A DNA stretch of 64,000 nt, taken from assembly GCA_032358255.1 (NCBI GenBank), contig JAULBX010027163.1, positions 62,001 through 126,000 of the forward strand, written 5' to 3'. Shown in pieces: positions 1 to 12,800 of this stretch. A program made the translations under genes and the position numbers. The notes below the pieces were generated by a model. That model saw only the letters and a program-made list of their open reading frames with translations. It was not told where the DNA came from and ran no database searches. Positions within the stretch are counted from its first letter, which is position 1. Every line of letters begins with the position of its first letter. The DNA comes from Heterotrichella gracilis. Lineage: Eukaryota > Sar > Xanthophyceae > Tribonematales > Xanthonemataceae.

Positions 1-1
1 T

Positions 2-2614
2 GGTTGGGCATTTGCGTCTGATCAGGAGCGCACTGTGGCGCCCATTCTGCAAGGGGCGGTCACGCAGCTATCACGCATAGCGCAGGAGCGAGGGGGGAGT
101 GTGTCTGTGAGCTGTGCGGGGAGGACAGACAGGGGAGTGAGCGCATGGGGCCAGGTGGGGACTTTGGCCTTGCAGAAAACCTAGAATGTTCTTTTTCAAG
201 CATTTTTGAGGAATGTTCCCCCTGTCTTGGTGCTGCGCATGCCATGTGATCAAATGTGTCGCCATATCACGATATATTAACGTCCTCCTTGGGTGGCGTA
301 TGATGCCGGTGTTTAACAACATGAATTTGCAGGTATTTTGCTCATGACATTTTTAAAATTAAGTCTTAAATCTTGACCCCCTCAAGATTTAAGATGGCTA
401 CAGGTGTTAGGGTATTTCATGTAAACTGTCTTGTGACGGCTGTGCGTGGGATTTTTGGAGCACCCCAGCATTTTGTGCACCTGTTCCTGGTGCCAATGAC
501 GCACAGTCCTGGCTGGTGTTGGCTTACATGGGCTCTGCTGTCCTCCCCTCCAGATCATTTCCTTCCACACCTGGGATGACATCGCCCCTGAACAGGTGTG
601 CGCCGCCATCAATGCAGCATGCCCTGGGGAGCTGCTGGCGTGGAGGGCTCAACAGGTGCCCCGCTGCTTCCACGCCACCTTCCAGGTGAGAAGCACGCCC
701 GAGCAATTACGGTTACAATCGCGATCACATTCACCAGGTTAATACCCTTTATTACAAGAATGCCACCTTGTAGGTGAGAAGCATGCAACTTCAACTACAT
801 TCACAGGGAAGGCTTCCAGCCGGGCACTGAATAATGGTACACCTTGCGCATACATGCAACACCAAATCCTCACACATTGTCTGCCCGGGAGCATGGGCAT
901 GCGTGGCACATGCTGATACTCCCCCCAAAAAACACATGCTAAACCTGCCTGCTGTGCTGTGTCTGTGGTTTTGGAGTTGGGCTAACCATGAACCAGAAAC
1001 CCTGATGCACATGCCACCTGGAAGCAGTAGATGTATGTGTTAGGGCCTACCAAAACTGTACACGCTAAACCCTAAAGCATGTGCGCAAACCCACAGGCCA
1101 CCTGGCGGCGGTATGTGTACGTGTTCCCCTTGCGCGGGGGGGAGGGGGGGGCTCAGCACTGTGGCCATGGAGGCATCGACAGGGAGATGCGGCTGGATGC
1201 ACAGGGCAGGGCAGGGCGGGAGGGGAAGAAGGGCCTGGAGGACGGGGTGGATGGGGTGGATGGCGATCCTGACCACGCGCACAGGTGCGTGCGAGATGAT
1301 CACACATGATCAAAGGTGATCACATATGATCCTGACCACGCGCACAGGTACGTGCCAGATGATCACACATGATCAAAGGTGATCACATCTGATCACATAT
1401 GATCCTGACCACGCGCACAGGTATGCGTGAGATCATCACAACAGGTGCTGGGCTGTGGTTGCGCTATGGTGAACATATATGGACTCAGGAGGCCTACATC
1501 TGCGCCTCTCTTGCCACCATGCACCCCATGACATCCTCTTCCCATGCATGCCATGTCATGTAGGGGGAAATGGTCAAGGAAGGTGGAAGATGTGGGGGGG
1601 AAGGGGGCAGCACAGGCCACAAGCGCTTCCAACTGATGCATGTTGATTTGACATATGAGGTCAAATGCTACATCCATGGGCGCTAAAGCCTGCATCATTG
1701 CGCACTACCATGGCCACAGCAACGGGGTTGTCAACCCTCAGCAAATTCGGCATCCCATGGCCTGTGTACCCTAGCAAGGTTACCCAAGGGTTTTGCCTCC
1801 CCTGGTGCAGCCTGCTGCAGGCCTTGGAAGGCAAGGCCATTGACTTCTACGCTTTTGCGCGTGACACCCCCCCTGGCAAGGACTGCACCTGCCACATCCA
1901 CCGGGCTCGGGCATGGGAGGCTGTTCTGCCTGGCTCAAGGGACACAGGTGGGTGATGACGCAAGGTGGCTGGTTTATGGTCAAGGGTTGAGTGTTGGTCG
2001 CAAGGAGTTCAAGATAGAGCTCGCACTGAACCAAAATCCGGGTATGGGACAGCACAGATAGGCAACCCTTCCGCCAACTTCGCACATGCCACTCTGTAGG
2101 GACAAGATGACTACCATGAAAGTCAGTGCCATCTGAAGTCAGTGCTATCAAACAAGCATTTCTTGTTCCATCAGGCGACCATGTGCGCATGCTGTGCGTG
2201 GAGGTGGCCACCCACCGCTTCCTGCACAAGAGTGGAACAAGTTCCGTCCTCTCCGCAAACCCCACAACCACTGCTCCTCAGGGAAAGATTCTCACTCTGA
2301 AAACTTGCTCTTTTGATATTAAAAAAGACTTGATTTTTCCTGCAGGCGACCCTGTGCGCGTGCTGTGCGTGGAGGTGGCTGCCAACCGCTTCCTGCGCAA
2401 GATGGTGCGGGTGCTGGTGGCCACGGTGCTGCGCGAGAGCACTGCCTCGGGAGCTATGCACCCCGGGTCGAGCGATGCGCTGCTGCTGCTGGCTGCCGCG
2501 CGCTGCAGGCGGGGCACCGCGCCCTATGGTCCTGCCCAGGGGCTGTGCTTTGTGGAGGCTGGGTACTTGGATGACCCTCCGCCCACTCCCTGGTGTGGGG
2601 TGGGTGAACCCTAA
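2..2614 (+). CDS. tRNA pseudouridine synthase, TruA/PUS family (5' partial)
   Basis: Isomerises uridine to pseudouridine in tRNA; TruA-type enzymes act on the anticodon arm. Exons read: <2-154, 554-685, 1097-1284, 1811-1947, 2346-2614, with matching phases. Exon 1 carries the catalytic motif GRTDRGVSAWGQV, whose Asp is the family nucleophile. Exon 2 has FHATFQ and exon 3 WRRYVYVFPL, as in the TruA sugar-contact strands. Exon 4 holds ALEGKAIDFYAFAR, the 'L-G-x-HDF' region with the usual His replaced. Exon 5 holds ANRFLRKMVRVLVATVL and a C-terminal TAPxGL-like stretch (GTAPYGPAQGL). The start lies left of the window. The TAA stop sits inside a CCCTAAA telomere-like motif. Exon 3 has a Gly/Asp-rich insertion of about 45 residues. 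Three of its introns contain diverged copies of exon edges (listed separately). PUS1/PUS3/TruA subclass cannot be fixed without the N-terminus. Confidence 0.85.
761..786 (+). repeat. Junction echo of truA exon 2 donor
   Basis: This intron stretch repeats the end of exon 2 plus its 5' splice site (674-697): GCCACCTT, three changed bases, then AGGTGAGAAGCAyGC. It lies about 90 bases downstream of the original and keeps a usable GT. Confidence 0.75.
1265..1430 (+). repeat. Triple tandem repeat of truA exon 3 donor region
   Basis: Three units start at 1265, 1328 and 1401. Each begins GATCCTGACCACGCGCACAG followed by a GT donor (GTGCGT, GTACGT, GTATGC). The first copy is the coding exon end; the other two are intronic. 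The spacer is rich in GATCACA and TGATCA words. Confidence 0.85.
2175..2230 (+). repeat. Echo of truA exon 5 start (diverged duplicate exon edge)
   Basis: A 56-base copy of the start of the last exon (2346-2401), preceded by its own AG acceptor. It keeps the reading frame and encodes GDHVRMLCVEVATHRFLHK, against GDPVRVLCVEVAANRFLRK in the real exon. It lacks a continuation matching the family, so I read it as a dead or alternative exon. Confidence 0.85.
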
Positions 2615-3898
2615 ACCTCAAGGTTAGAACACACCCTGGCGGGGGTGTTGAAAGAGGGTACCAGAATACCAGGCGATTGGGTTTGGAGTGCAGGGAAAGT
2701 AGATTATCGATGGGCAGGGGGGGACCTGCATGCCCTCTGGGGATGGGAATGCACCCCCTTCGGAGTTAGCTATTTGCATTGTGCTTACGGGCTTCTAGTT
2801 ATGTATTTATTTTACTGCTTTTTCATTTCTTAGTTAGCCCTCGCTTTGATTGGATTTAGTTTTGTGAACATCTTCTCTTGAACGGCAGAATAAATGGAAC
2901 GGCGTCGCAGGGAGGCATGCAACCCTGCTGCATCCTGGTGTAGCATGCTAGCCGTGGTGTGGCATCTGGCCAGTTTACTGAATGAGCACCGGTGTTTGGA
3001 ATTTCAGGAATCACGAGTCAGCGTCATTGCTTCTGTAATGCAACAGAAGCATCGACGCTGCCCAGCCTGGGTGGGGCACATGTGGGGGCATGCCGTGCAA
3101 CAGTGCATGCCCTTCCAACCGTTTCCTATTGGCCTGTACATACAGAAACAACTTAACAGTGCGTGCTTTTAGAAGATGGCGCTAAGAAAGTGTATGAGTC
3201 AGGCACCGTGATACAACTCAAAGTGGAATGTGCCAAGTTGGACGCAGCCCTGTTCTAAGCGCAACAGCTGACTGGATGCTGCCAACCCACACCTTGTACA
3301 CCTCCCGCAAGTTCACAAACCCGCAAGTGTCTTGATATCAGCTTTTTTGTGGAGCTTTGGAGAGGTTACTGAGCCGACCCTGCTCGTAACCCTTTATGCC
3401 ATCCTTTTCGCGCGCATGTATTGCGCCGCCGGCCGCTGACCGCACGGTGGGCAGGCCGGACGGGTGCTGGGAATGATCTTGGGGTTCTTGTGATTCTACC
3501 GATGGACGTAATTATGACCCAACATAAGCCCCTGTAATAGACGTGCAATATATCCCAAATGTAGGGGGGCCATCTGCAATCTTTACTGAATTATAAAACA
3601 TCCCCTAAGAATGTCGAAACATCTCTTCAATGTGATCCACGTGGCTGGATGACCAAACGCACGTTTCGCGCGGGTAACGCTGACAGGTGTCGGTAGGAAT
3701 TGGACAGTTCGCGAGCTTGACAAGCAGTCCTTGCCTCTCATAGCGCGTTGCCCACCACCACTAGACGCTATTATCACGCGCATTGGCTTCAAGTTTACAG
3801 CTTTTGTTGGTGTACAGCACCTGCAAGTACGTGGGTCTAGTTTTTGAACACCCGCACAAACCGTACTGGCAGCATGCATGTGTAGACGGAACAGCAGC
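2615..3898. other. Intergenic region, no gene seen
   Basis: About 1.3 kb between the truA stop and the ABCG start. It should hold the truA 3' UTR and the ABCG promoter. No reading frame resembles a known protein, and there is no tRNA-like fold or clear repeat. Confidence 0.5.
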
Positions 3899-6800
3899 AT
3901 GACGAAGACCCAGCACGGGGTGGCGCTGCCACTCCTTGCCTGTTTGCTATCCTTCGCCATATGCACTCAAGCTTGCCTACTTCCCTTCGACATCGTCGAG
4001 ACCGAGTCCCTGTTTGACGTCTCGGGCGTGGCTCCCATCGCTGGCAACTTCACCTTGTCCAACCCTGACGTCCCAGTGGGCCTCTCGGGCAGGGTGTTCC
4101 TTTCCCTCTTCGGCTCTTGCCCAACCACCGTGGATGACATCTTGGCGGCGGCTTCTCAGGGAGTGATAACCGTGCCTGAGGGTGCAAGCCCGCTGGCCTT
4201 TTACCCATCGCAAATCCTGCTCACAGTGCCCAACTTGGCCGATGTCTCGCTCCACTATCTGTCCCTCAACCTGTCGAGCGGGGACTTCAACGAGGTGCCC
4301 AACGGAGATATATCTGCGGTGTATGCGACGGAGTTTTTGACGGGCTACGCCACCACCACCTCGCAGATCAAGGTGCCCAGGGCGGACTTGGCAGGACTCA
4401 ACGCAAGCTTCCCAGCTGGCACGGAGTTCACAGGCAACGTACGTATATGCATATACACTAACTGTATATGCTGTTATCCTATCCTCCCACCACCTTGTCA
4501 CTGGGCAGTACGAGCGTGTTGTGCGTTGCTTTTTGGGCACTGTTTGGCATGTTGGCTCACGGCTGAGTGCCAGCTGTACTAAGGCACTTGTAGCGCACCC
4601 GATATACGGCGTTGTGCTTGCAAGCGCCCACTTTGTGACGAGGCCTATGCTCCGGTCTCCAAGGCTATGCACACAGAGAGCCCGTTTGGCATGCATCTGC
4701 ATATGCATGCCACATGGGTGCTAGCCCTCCCCTCCATACCAATGCATGCACACCTCCCCTGCCCCAGAGCACACACGCCTTCCCTCCCCACCACCACCAG
4801 CACCTCTACCGCATCGCAACTGCCTGCCCCCACCCACTCCACCCCACCCCCCCCCTTCCCCCCTCACCACCCACCACCACCTCCACCCCTGGCCGCTGCC
4901 CCCATGGGTTTGCTAATACCTTCTGGCTGCCACGCAGGGCACAAACGTGAGGCTCCAAATCTCTGGTGTCAAGTTCACCCTGACCTCCACAGTGGACCTA
5001 GGCCCAGTGCTTGGCCAGCAGACGACCACATACACTTTCAACGGGGTCATAAATGCAGAGGTGAGGCTGCAACCCCAAAACCCTTCGATATTGTCTTGCA
5101 GTGGCTAGGCTGCAACACCATACATGCGATGCTGCCCAAGTGTCGCCACCGCCAGCTTATGTCAGTTGGTGCCTGTGCACATGTTTACACCCACCACATA
5201 GCAACCAGCATGCCGCTGCATATATAGTAGGCCCTGGCCACTGCATATGTACTGATCCATGTGGGTGCGTGGCGCAGACGACGTTGGGGTGCACCCAGGA
5301 CTGCGGTATCCACGGCAAGTGTGTGGAGGCAAGCAGCGGGGGCCTGCAGTGCGAGTGCGAATGCGGGTGGAGCGGTGCGTGCGAACCCTAAGCCCTAGGC
5401 ACCACACCCTGCCCGCCCTAAACCCTCCCCTGCTCTCAGCTCCCTGCGTGCAACTCCTAAACCATACCTGTTTGTGCATGCAGGCGCCGGGTGCACACTA
5501 CCCTCCTCGCCTTGATTGGCTCTTCAGCTCGCTGCTCCCTTCTGAGTGCGTGCCAACCCTAAACCCTAAACATGTGTATTCGCAGGCGCTGGGTGCTCGG
5601 AGTCTGCTGGCTTCTGCCCCAGGTTCCCCGAGCTGCCCGGGACCAACACCACAGTGTCTGGCTCTGGCAACTGCCCAGGTGAGGCACCAAACCCTAGGCC
5701 TAAACCCTAAGGCTAATGCACCACACTGCCTGGCTCTAACAGCTGCCGAGGCACACCATCTCATACAATGGTCAACAGTAGCAGCTGCCCTAACTCTGGC
5801 ATCACAGCGCATGTCAAGGGCTGAAATCAAAACAACCCCACCCCACCGCATCCTCCACCCCCTTCCCCGTCTCCAATCCACAGGCTCAGGATGCGGCCCC
5901 ACCGAGCGCTTCAACTCAGTGGCCAACAAGTGCGAGTGCAACGACGACTGGCAGGGCGCATTCTGCGACGTGTGCGTCACTGACGCCGGCTGCTCGGCCC
6001 TGTACAACAGCGCGGGCGCCACCTGCAACCGCGACTTTGCCTACACCGCCAACACCACCTACAAGTCCTACGACTGCGATGTGGCGGGATCGGTGATTGG
6101 GTCCATCCTGGCCCCCAACTCCTTCCGCCTGTTCTGCAATACTACATCCAGGACCTCAGGTGGGGATCTGGGGTGGGGTGGGGGGTACATGTTTAGGGTT
6201 TAGGGTTCAGGGTCTCGGCCTGTTCTGCAATATTGCCTCCAGAGCGACAGGTAAGCACCAGCGGTGGGGTGGGAGGGTAAATACCCTGATCTTAGGGCGT
6301 AGTAGTTCCTGGTAGGAAGCCATGGCTGTATTGGTCAAAGTGGGCATTTTTGCTGTTTATGATTCAAGGAGCCACATGCATACGGCCACCCTAGCTGGGG
6401 ATCTACCATGTGGGCTGTCAAACTATGCACCCCCTTCTCCTCAACAGCCCGGTCAACCCTTCACTCTACAACCCCCCTTGCCCCACAGGCTTTGACCCCA
6501 ACAGCGTGGGCAACGCCGGCAGCAGCGCAGCGGCCAACATCACCGGCGGCGCCGAGGCCTCCTCAGGACCCTCTGGACCCTTCTGCGGGGTTGATCTGGC
6601 CCTAGTGTCCAACCCTAGCCAGCCCGTGAGCTGCATCACCACCAACTGCGAGTTCTACGCGGATGACCCCACCCATGTGCGATGCGCAAAGACCAACTGC
6701 ACCTGCCCCAAGGGCTGCCCAGGTGAGCCCAAGCCCTAAACCCTAAACCCTAAAACCTACTTAGCAACTGCAGCCTTACATTAACCCACCATAGCCCAAA

Positions 6801-9800
6801 ACCTCAAAGGCCTGCCCACCCTGCAATTTTGGCCGCCATCAGCTTGCACCTCCTCAACAGTAAATCTTAGAACCCCGTTTGTGCATTCAAAACCCTAAAC
6901 CCTATGCCGCACATCCAAAACCCTAACCGCCTGTGCCCGCCCTGCAGCCGCCGCCTCCGCCATCCTGGGTGTGCTGAACGGGGACAACCCTGTGGAGCTG
7001 ACCTGCGACCCCGCCACCGGCAAGTGCGACCTCAAGCTGAACGTGATCGAGGTGCAGGCGCAGTGCACGGCAGCGGATTGCGTGGTGCCGGAGCTGTCGG
7101 GCAACGGCGGCCTGCCCACAAGTGAGTGTGGGAGCATGGTTTGGGGTAGGGAAGGTTTTGGCGTGGTGCCAAAGCATGTATTGGGCATGCATTGGGCACG
7201 TGCTCGCGCAAGGTGGGGATGGGAAAGGAGATGTGTGTGAGGGAGGAAGATCTGTGTGCTTGGCAGCACCCATTTGGCTGATGCCGGTGCCATAGTGGGA
7301 ATTCTGAACCCAAACCCTAAACTCTAAACCCATCATCTAGGCGGCACCAACCTCGATAGCGCGATACCACCAGCGACGTCATAACGAAAACCCTCAACCC
7401 AAATTTGAACCTTAAACCCTAAACCCTAAACTCCACTCCCCATTTCCCAGGCGGCACCAACCGCGCCGGCGTGACCACCACCAGCGACGTCATTGTCTCC
7501 TTCCTGCCCGCCATAGTGCTGGCCGCCATTTACCTGGCTGTGGGGGCCTACATGCTCACGCACCACAGCATCTGGACGCGCTCCTCCGCCCCCTCGGCCG
7601 CCTCCCGCTCGCACGTGGATGACAAGGGGGCGAACATTATCGAGGAGCTCAAGTGGGAGCAGCTGGAGTGCTCGGTGCCTGTGGCCAGGTATAGCCTTTT
7701 TCAGTGCTTTTCATCCTTTTTCTTTGTGATTCTTCCTGTTGCTTTCCTTTTTTTCCATTGTGTCCTCCTCCTCTCGTTCTTTTGCATGTTGGGCAGCAGA
7801 CCTTGGATGCCTCCCTGGGATTCGGAACAGCTATGTCCTTTTTCCCGTTTGGGGCGGGCGTTTATTTATTGATTTCTGATCATTTCGCTGTTGCAGGTAC
7901 GGCTGGGCCACCAAGGCGTTTGGGAAGTTCAGCGAGCACCCACTGGGGCCACTGGCAGCCATCACCACCCCTCGCGCATCCAAACCTGGTGCAAGGTGAG
8001 CACAGTAGTCAGTCATAGAGTTACATGCATACCCGTAGTACAGCCAGATTAGCAGGCACTCTTGCACTTCAACCACATGTATACGCGTCCCCTTGCCTAC
8101 TCCTTAAATCCCCCACTTCTGCCAACCCTTTGACACTCCTTCCTTGCCATCCTCCCCCAGACCCCCCACCTCATCAACAACCCCCCACCCCCCCCACCCC
8201 CCACCCCCATCACCACACACCACCACCACACCCACAGGGACAACGTCGAGCTGTCCACCCTTAACACCCACACCACCAATGGCGACACCAACCCCACCAC
8301 CACCACCACCCAAGGGCCCGAGATGGATGTGGAGGACAGCGCAAATGTGGAGGAGCCAGTGGATACCCCCCTGGATGTCCTCCCCGCTGACGTTCGACTG
8401 GCGCACACCCAGGCTGGCACTAAGGTGCTGCTGTATGGCGTGAGCGGTGTGGCGCGCAAGGGGGACCTTATCGGCGTGGTCGGCCCATCAGGTAGGGGGG
8501 GAAAGAATGTGGTGGGGGTGGTGGGAGGTAGAGGCGGGCGGGGTGGTGGGTGGATGTGGCTGTGTAATCAGATAATGGGCGGAAGGGGGGGGTTGCCCCC
8601 GCATGGGAGACTTGCCAAAATGCAGCGTAGCTTTCAAGTCACGGGGCACACAAGGCATGCCGATGACGGCTGGGAATGCATGCCACCACAATCTGCGGCA
8701 TTGCTCATGGCTTCAGTCCATGTGGCTACCAACCCCAGTCACACACCTCACCACCACCACCCACGAACACCGCAGGCTGCGGCAAGACCACCCTCCTCTC
8801 CATCCTGGCTGGCGGCACTGGTGACCTGTCCAAGCAGTCCCGCGTCAAGGGGGATGTGACAGTCGACGGCCAGAGGCGCCGCGGGTGGTTCCGCCGCGCA
8901 GTTGCTTTCGTGCCCCAGTTTGACAACCTGCTTCCTACCCTGACCGTGGAGGAGTGCCTGCGCTACTCTGCGTTGCTGCGCCTGCCCAACGAAACTCCTC
9001 CGGAGGACATCCAGGTGGGTAGCGATTTTGGGGAGGTGGAGGTGCATGGGCAGGGTGGGGCTGAGGGGTGCGCTTGCATGCCACCTGGAAGTTGCGTGTA
9101 AGTGTAACTGGTGTAACTGGATTGATAGACCAGTAGTTCATGCACGGCACAATGGTTTTCGCATGGAATTGGGTGGTGGTCACGAGTGCAGTTGGCATTG
9201 AGAGGGGGTGATCAGGACTGGATTGTGATCACAGCTGCACCAATGGACAGGCATCGCCACTGCACAGAAGGATTCTCAATGCATCCCCACCCCCTATCCC
9301 TGACCCCTGACCCCGATCCCCACAGGCCCGCGTGGACAGCGTGCTCGGCGAGCTGGGGTTGCGCCACGTGGCGCAGTCCCAGGTTGGCGGCTCGGGCGGC
9401 ATCCGGGGCGTGTCGGGCGGCGAGCGGCGCCGCGTGACCATCGGCATGGAGCTGGTGATCAACCCTGCCCTGATCATTTTGGATGAGCCCACCTCGGGGC
9501 TGGACTCCAACACCGCCCTGGCGCTCATGTACACACTCAAGCAGGTAGGGTTCAATGGTGATGGGGTCTGCAGGGTGGTGTGGACAGTGAATGCCACGCT
9601 TGTTTTAGTTACAACCTGATGTGACGCGCAATATGCACTTTACCAAAAGTAAGTCGAGTGCCTGGCTGTTTGCTATTCAATTTCATTATAATCCAAGCGA
9701 CTCCCCTCCTTCTCCATCATATACACCTCCCACGCAACAGCTATTGGGAACAAGGAGCTGATCCCGTGCCTGATCCTGTGCCAACGTCAGCAAACCCCTC

Positions 9801-12800
9801 CCCACGCAGGTTGCCAGCGCGGGCCGCATTGTCATGCTTTCTTTCCACCAGCCCTCCCCCGCCATGTTCAACCTGCTGGACACAACATTCCTCATGGCCA
9901 AGGGCAGGTGCCTGTACTCGGGGCCACCAGGGGCAGCAGACGAATACTTTGCACGCCAGGTAGGTTTTGTTCATGGGTTTACTAGTGCTTTTTTTGAACA
10001 TAGTGGGCAGGTAGGCAGCAACCTTCCCTCACCTTCCTTGACCAAGCGCCTGCCCAGGAGCAGTTCTGCGCACCAATCTGTTCATGCTTTTTTTTTATCG
10101 AGGTACTGGCATTGAACCATCGGCACAGCCACCACCTGCAATGCAAGTTAGCCTGTGGCTATGTTTTAAAGAACTCTAGGTCAAAATGGAAACATGTCCA
10201 GGTTCACTTATCCGTTTATTCTGTGTGCCAGGGCCTGCCAGTGCCCCACAACACCTCTCTGGCTGAGCACATGCTGGACTGCGCAAGCGATGCGGGCGCC
10301 ATTCGCAAGCTGCTGGCCGCTGCTGAGCTGGTGGATGGGGGTGATATGGTGCAGGTGAGGTGAACGGGGTTGGGGAGGTAGGGGGCCTTCATGGGGATTG
10401 GAACGCGCTGGGCTGAATTGTTCTTAAAAAGGGTGTAGTCCCTTTGGGGTATCAGCCCGGGGGTGGGGCTTGAGTGGGTGGGTGGGTGGGTAAGCGGCAG
10501 GGATACCATTTGTTACCACCGGCTAGTTGTGGTGGCAAGGGGGCCATCTGGTGATGTCTGGTAGGGAGGGAATCGAGGCTGTGGGGGCATGCAGCAGTTG
10601 CCACATGTGAATGTATCACGCTTGCATGGAAAATATCAGTGTGTGGTGATTTGCCCATATTTTCTAGTGATATTGCCAAGTGAACATGTTCACACTGCGT
10701 GAGTCCCTTCTATCCACTTCCCTGCACCCACATACCAACCCTCCTCACAGGGCGACTCACCCGGCGCTGACTCTCCGTCATCCGACGCCGCCCCCGAGCC
10801 CTCGCCCTTCGCCACCCCCGCCCGGGACGCCCCAGGGGCCGGCGGGGACCCAGCCACAGATGGCGGGTCCCAGTCTGGCTCGGGCGCAGGCCCCAGCGGC
10901 AGCAACAGCGACAGTGAGCCGTCGCTCAAGCCCTACAGGTCTATGGAGCGCGGGGCGTCAATGCGCACCGCGTCCATGCAGTCCGCGCATTCGGACATGA
11001 ACCAGGTATGGCTTCATTGCTGCTGTACTGCAGCAAGCGACGCTCCTTTGCTCATGCCCCGCCACCGGTTCACCGGTGCAAACTGATTGTTAATGTGCCA
11101 CACTACCAGCCATCTGAAATGACCCTAGCCCTTGTCAAGCTGCCCTCGCCGTATCTCCCCCCGTCCTGCCTCCCTGCCCCCCCACCACCCCACCACTCCT
11201 CCCACTGGCCCACAGCTTGCCTCCCCGACCATCCCCCAGGCCTCAGTCTTTGGCAGGCTGCCCTCACCCCATCCCTCCCCTCTCTCCCTGACTCCCCACA
11301 ACCTCATCTTACCACTCCCCTTCCGCTTTCTCCCCCACAGGCCGACCCAGCCGCCCTCTTCATCGATCCCGTCAAGCCCTCCCAGGGCAACAACCAGGGG
11401 GCGCCGGTGCAGGGCACCATCGCCATGGGCATCCCAGTGCACCCTGTCCCCCCCATGATGTTGGCGGTGCCACCCACCTCGCCCCTGGAGGAGATGCGGG
11501 CTGCGGATGCTGCGGCTGCGGCTGCGGCGGCTGCGGGCATTGAGCAGCTGGACTCCGATGAGGAATTCAGCTTGGACGATCCTGAGCAGGTAGGTGGTTG
11601 GAGGTTTGGATCGTATTAGATAAGGTGGGATTATAGGTTATATGACGACTTCAGCTTGGATGAGCCTGAGCAGGTAGAGAATTACAGGTTTAGATCGTAT
11701 TAGATAGGTGGTATTATGGTTTTTTGATGAGCCTGAAAATGTGAGGAGTCCTTGCGCGTTGGCACCACAACGTTGTGGCTGACGTTTTCGAGTATTTCAT
11801 GATGAAAAGGTTAACTGCAACTACAATTTCAGTTCACAGGTACATCAACAACGACAAGGCTTCTAAGCCAATTAATAGAATAATAATATAATATTCTATT
11901 TAGCACGGACAGAAATTAGAAACTGGTAACCACTGTACTTATTTCCCTCGTGCCCCCTCCCCGCAGAACGTGCGCGACAGCCGCGCCCGCCGCCGCGTGC
12001 TGCGCCACGCGCGCTGGCACCGCGAGTTTGTTGTCCTGTTCTGGCGCACCTTCATCGACATCATGCGCAACCCCTCGCTGCTCATCATGCACTGGGCCAT
12101 GGGCATCATCATGGGCGTGGTGTGCGGGGCCATCTTCTACCAGGTGGCGGATGATGTGGGCGGCGCGCAAAACAGGGCAGGTGAGGACAAAGGTTCTTAT
12201 TGAAACCTCAAAAATAGAACTATTTTCAAATCTATGACATCAGCTTGTCGCAAAGGGCAAAAAACATTTGAATTGATGAACTGACACCCTTCCCCCCTTT
12301 TCTCCCCCCCCCCCCAGGTGGCCTTTTCTTCTCCCTTTGCTTCTTCGCCTTTGCCTCCCTGTCCACCGTTGACCTGCTCATGAATGAGCGCCAGCTGGTC
12401 ATGCGCGAGGTGCAGTCAAGCTACTACAGGCCAATCACATACCTCATCGCAAAAGGTACGGAGCGAAATGCAGGTTACACTATTTTGTGGGCTTGATAAA
12501 CTAGAAAAATCTTTATTATAGTGATGGCAGCGATTACATCTGTACCTGTTCATAAAGTCTTGTAATGTCAATAACATTCTTGTAAAATTCCCTGACGAAT
12601 GAATGATCACTTGCACGCGTTTAAAAAATACATCCAAACTTTTATCACAACAAAAATAGCTATCCCCTTTTTCTTATGTATGCCTCCCCCCTTGCAGCCT
12701 CCCTGGACGCCATCCTGCTGCGCGTCATCCCCGCCATCCTCTTCGCCATCCCCTTCTACCCCATGATGGGCCTGCAGGCCAAGGCGGTGCGCATCGCCTT

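Noticed and set aside
1265-1430. CRISPR-like array
   Set aside because: Only three units, spacers are not unique, and the repeat is a coding exon edge in a eukaryotic gene.
11215-11262. Possible extra ABCG exon (LASPTIPQASVFG)
   Set aside because: Acceptor-like start, but no GT donor; flanking exons already join in phase.
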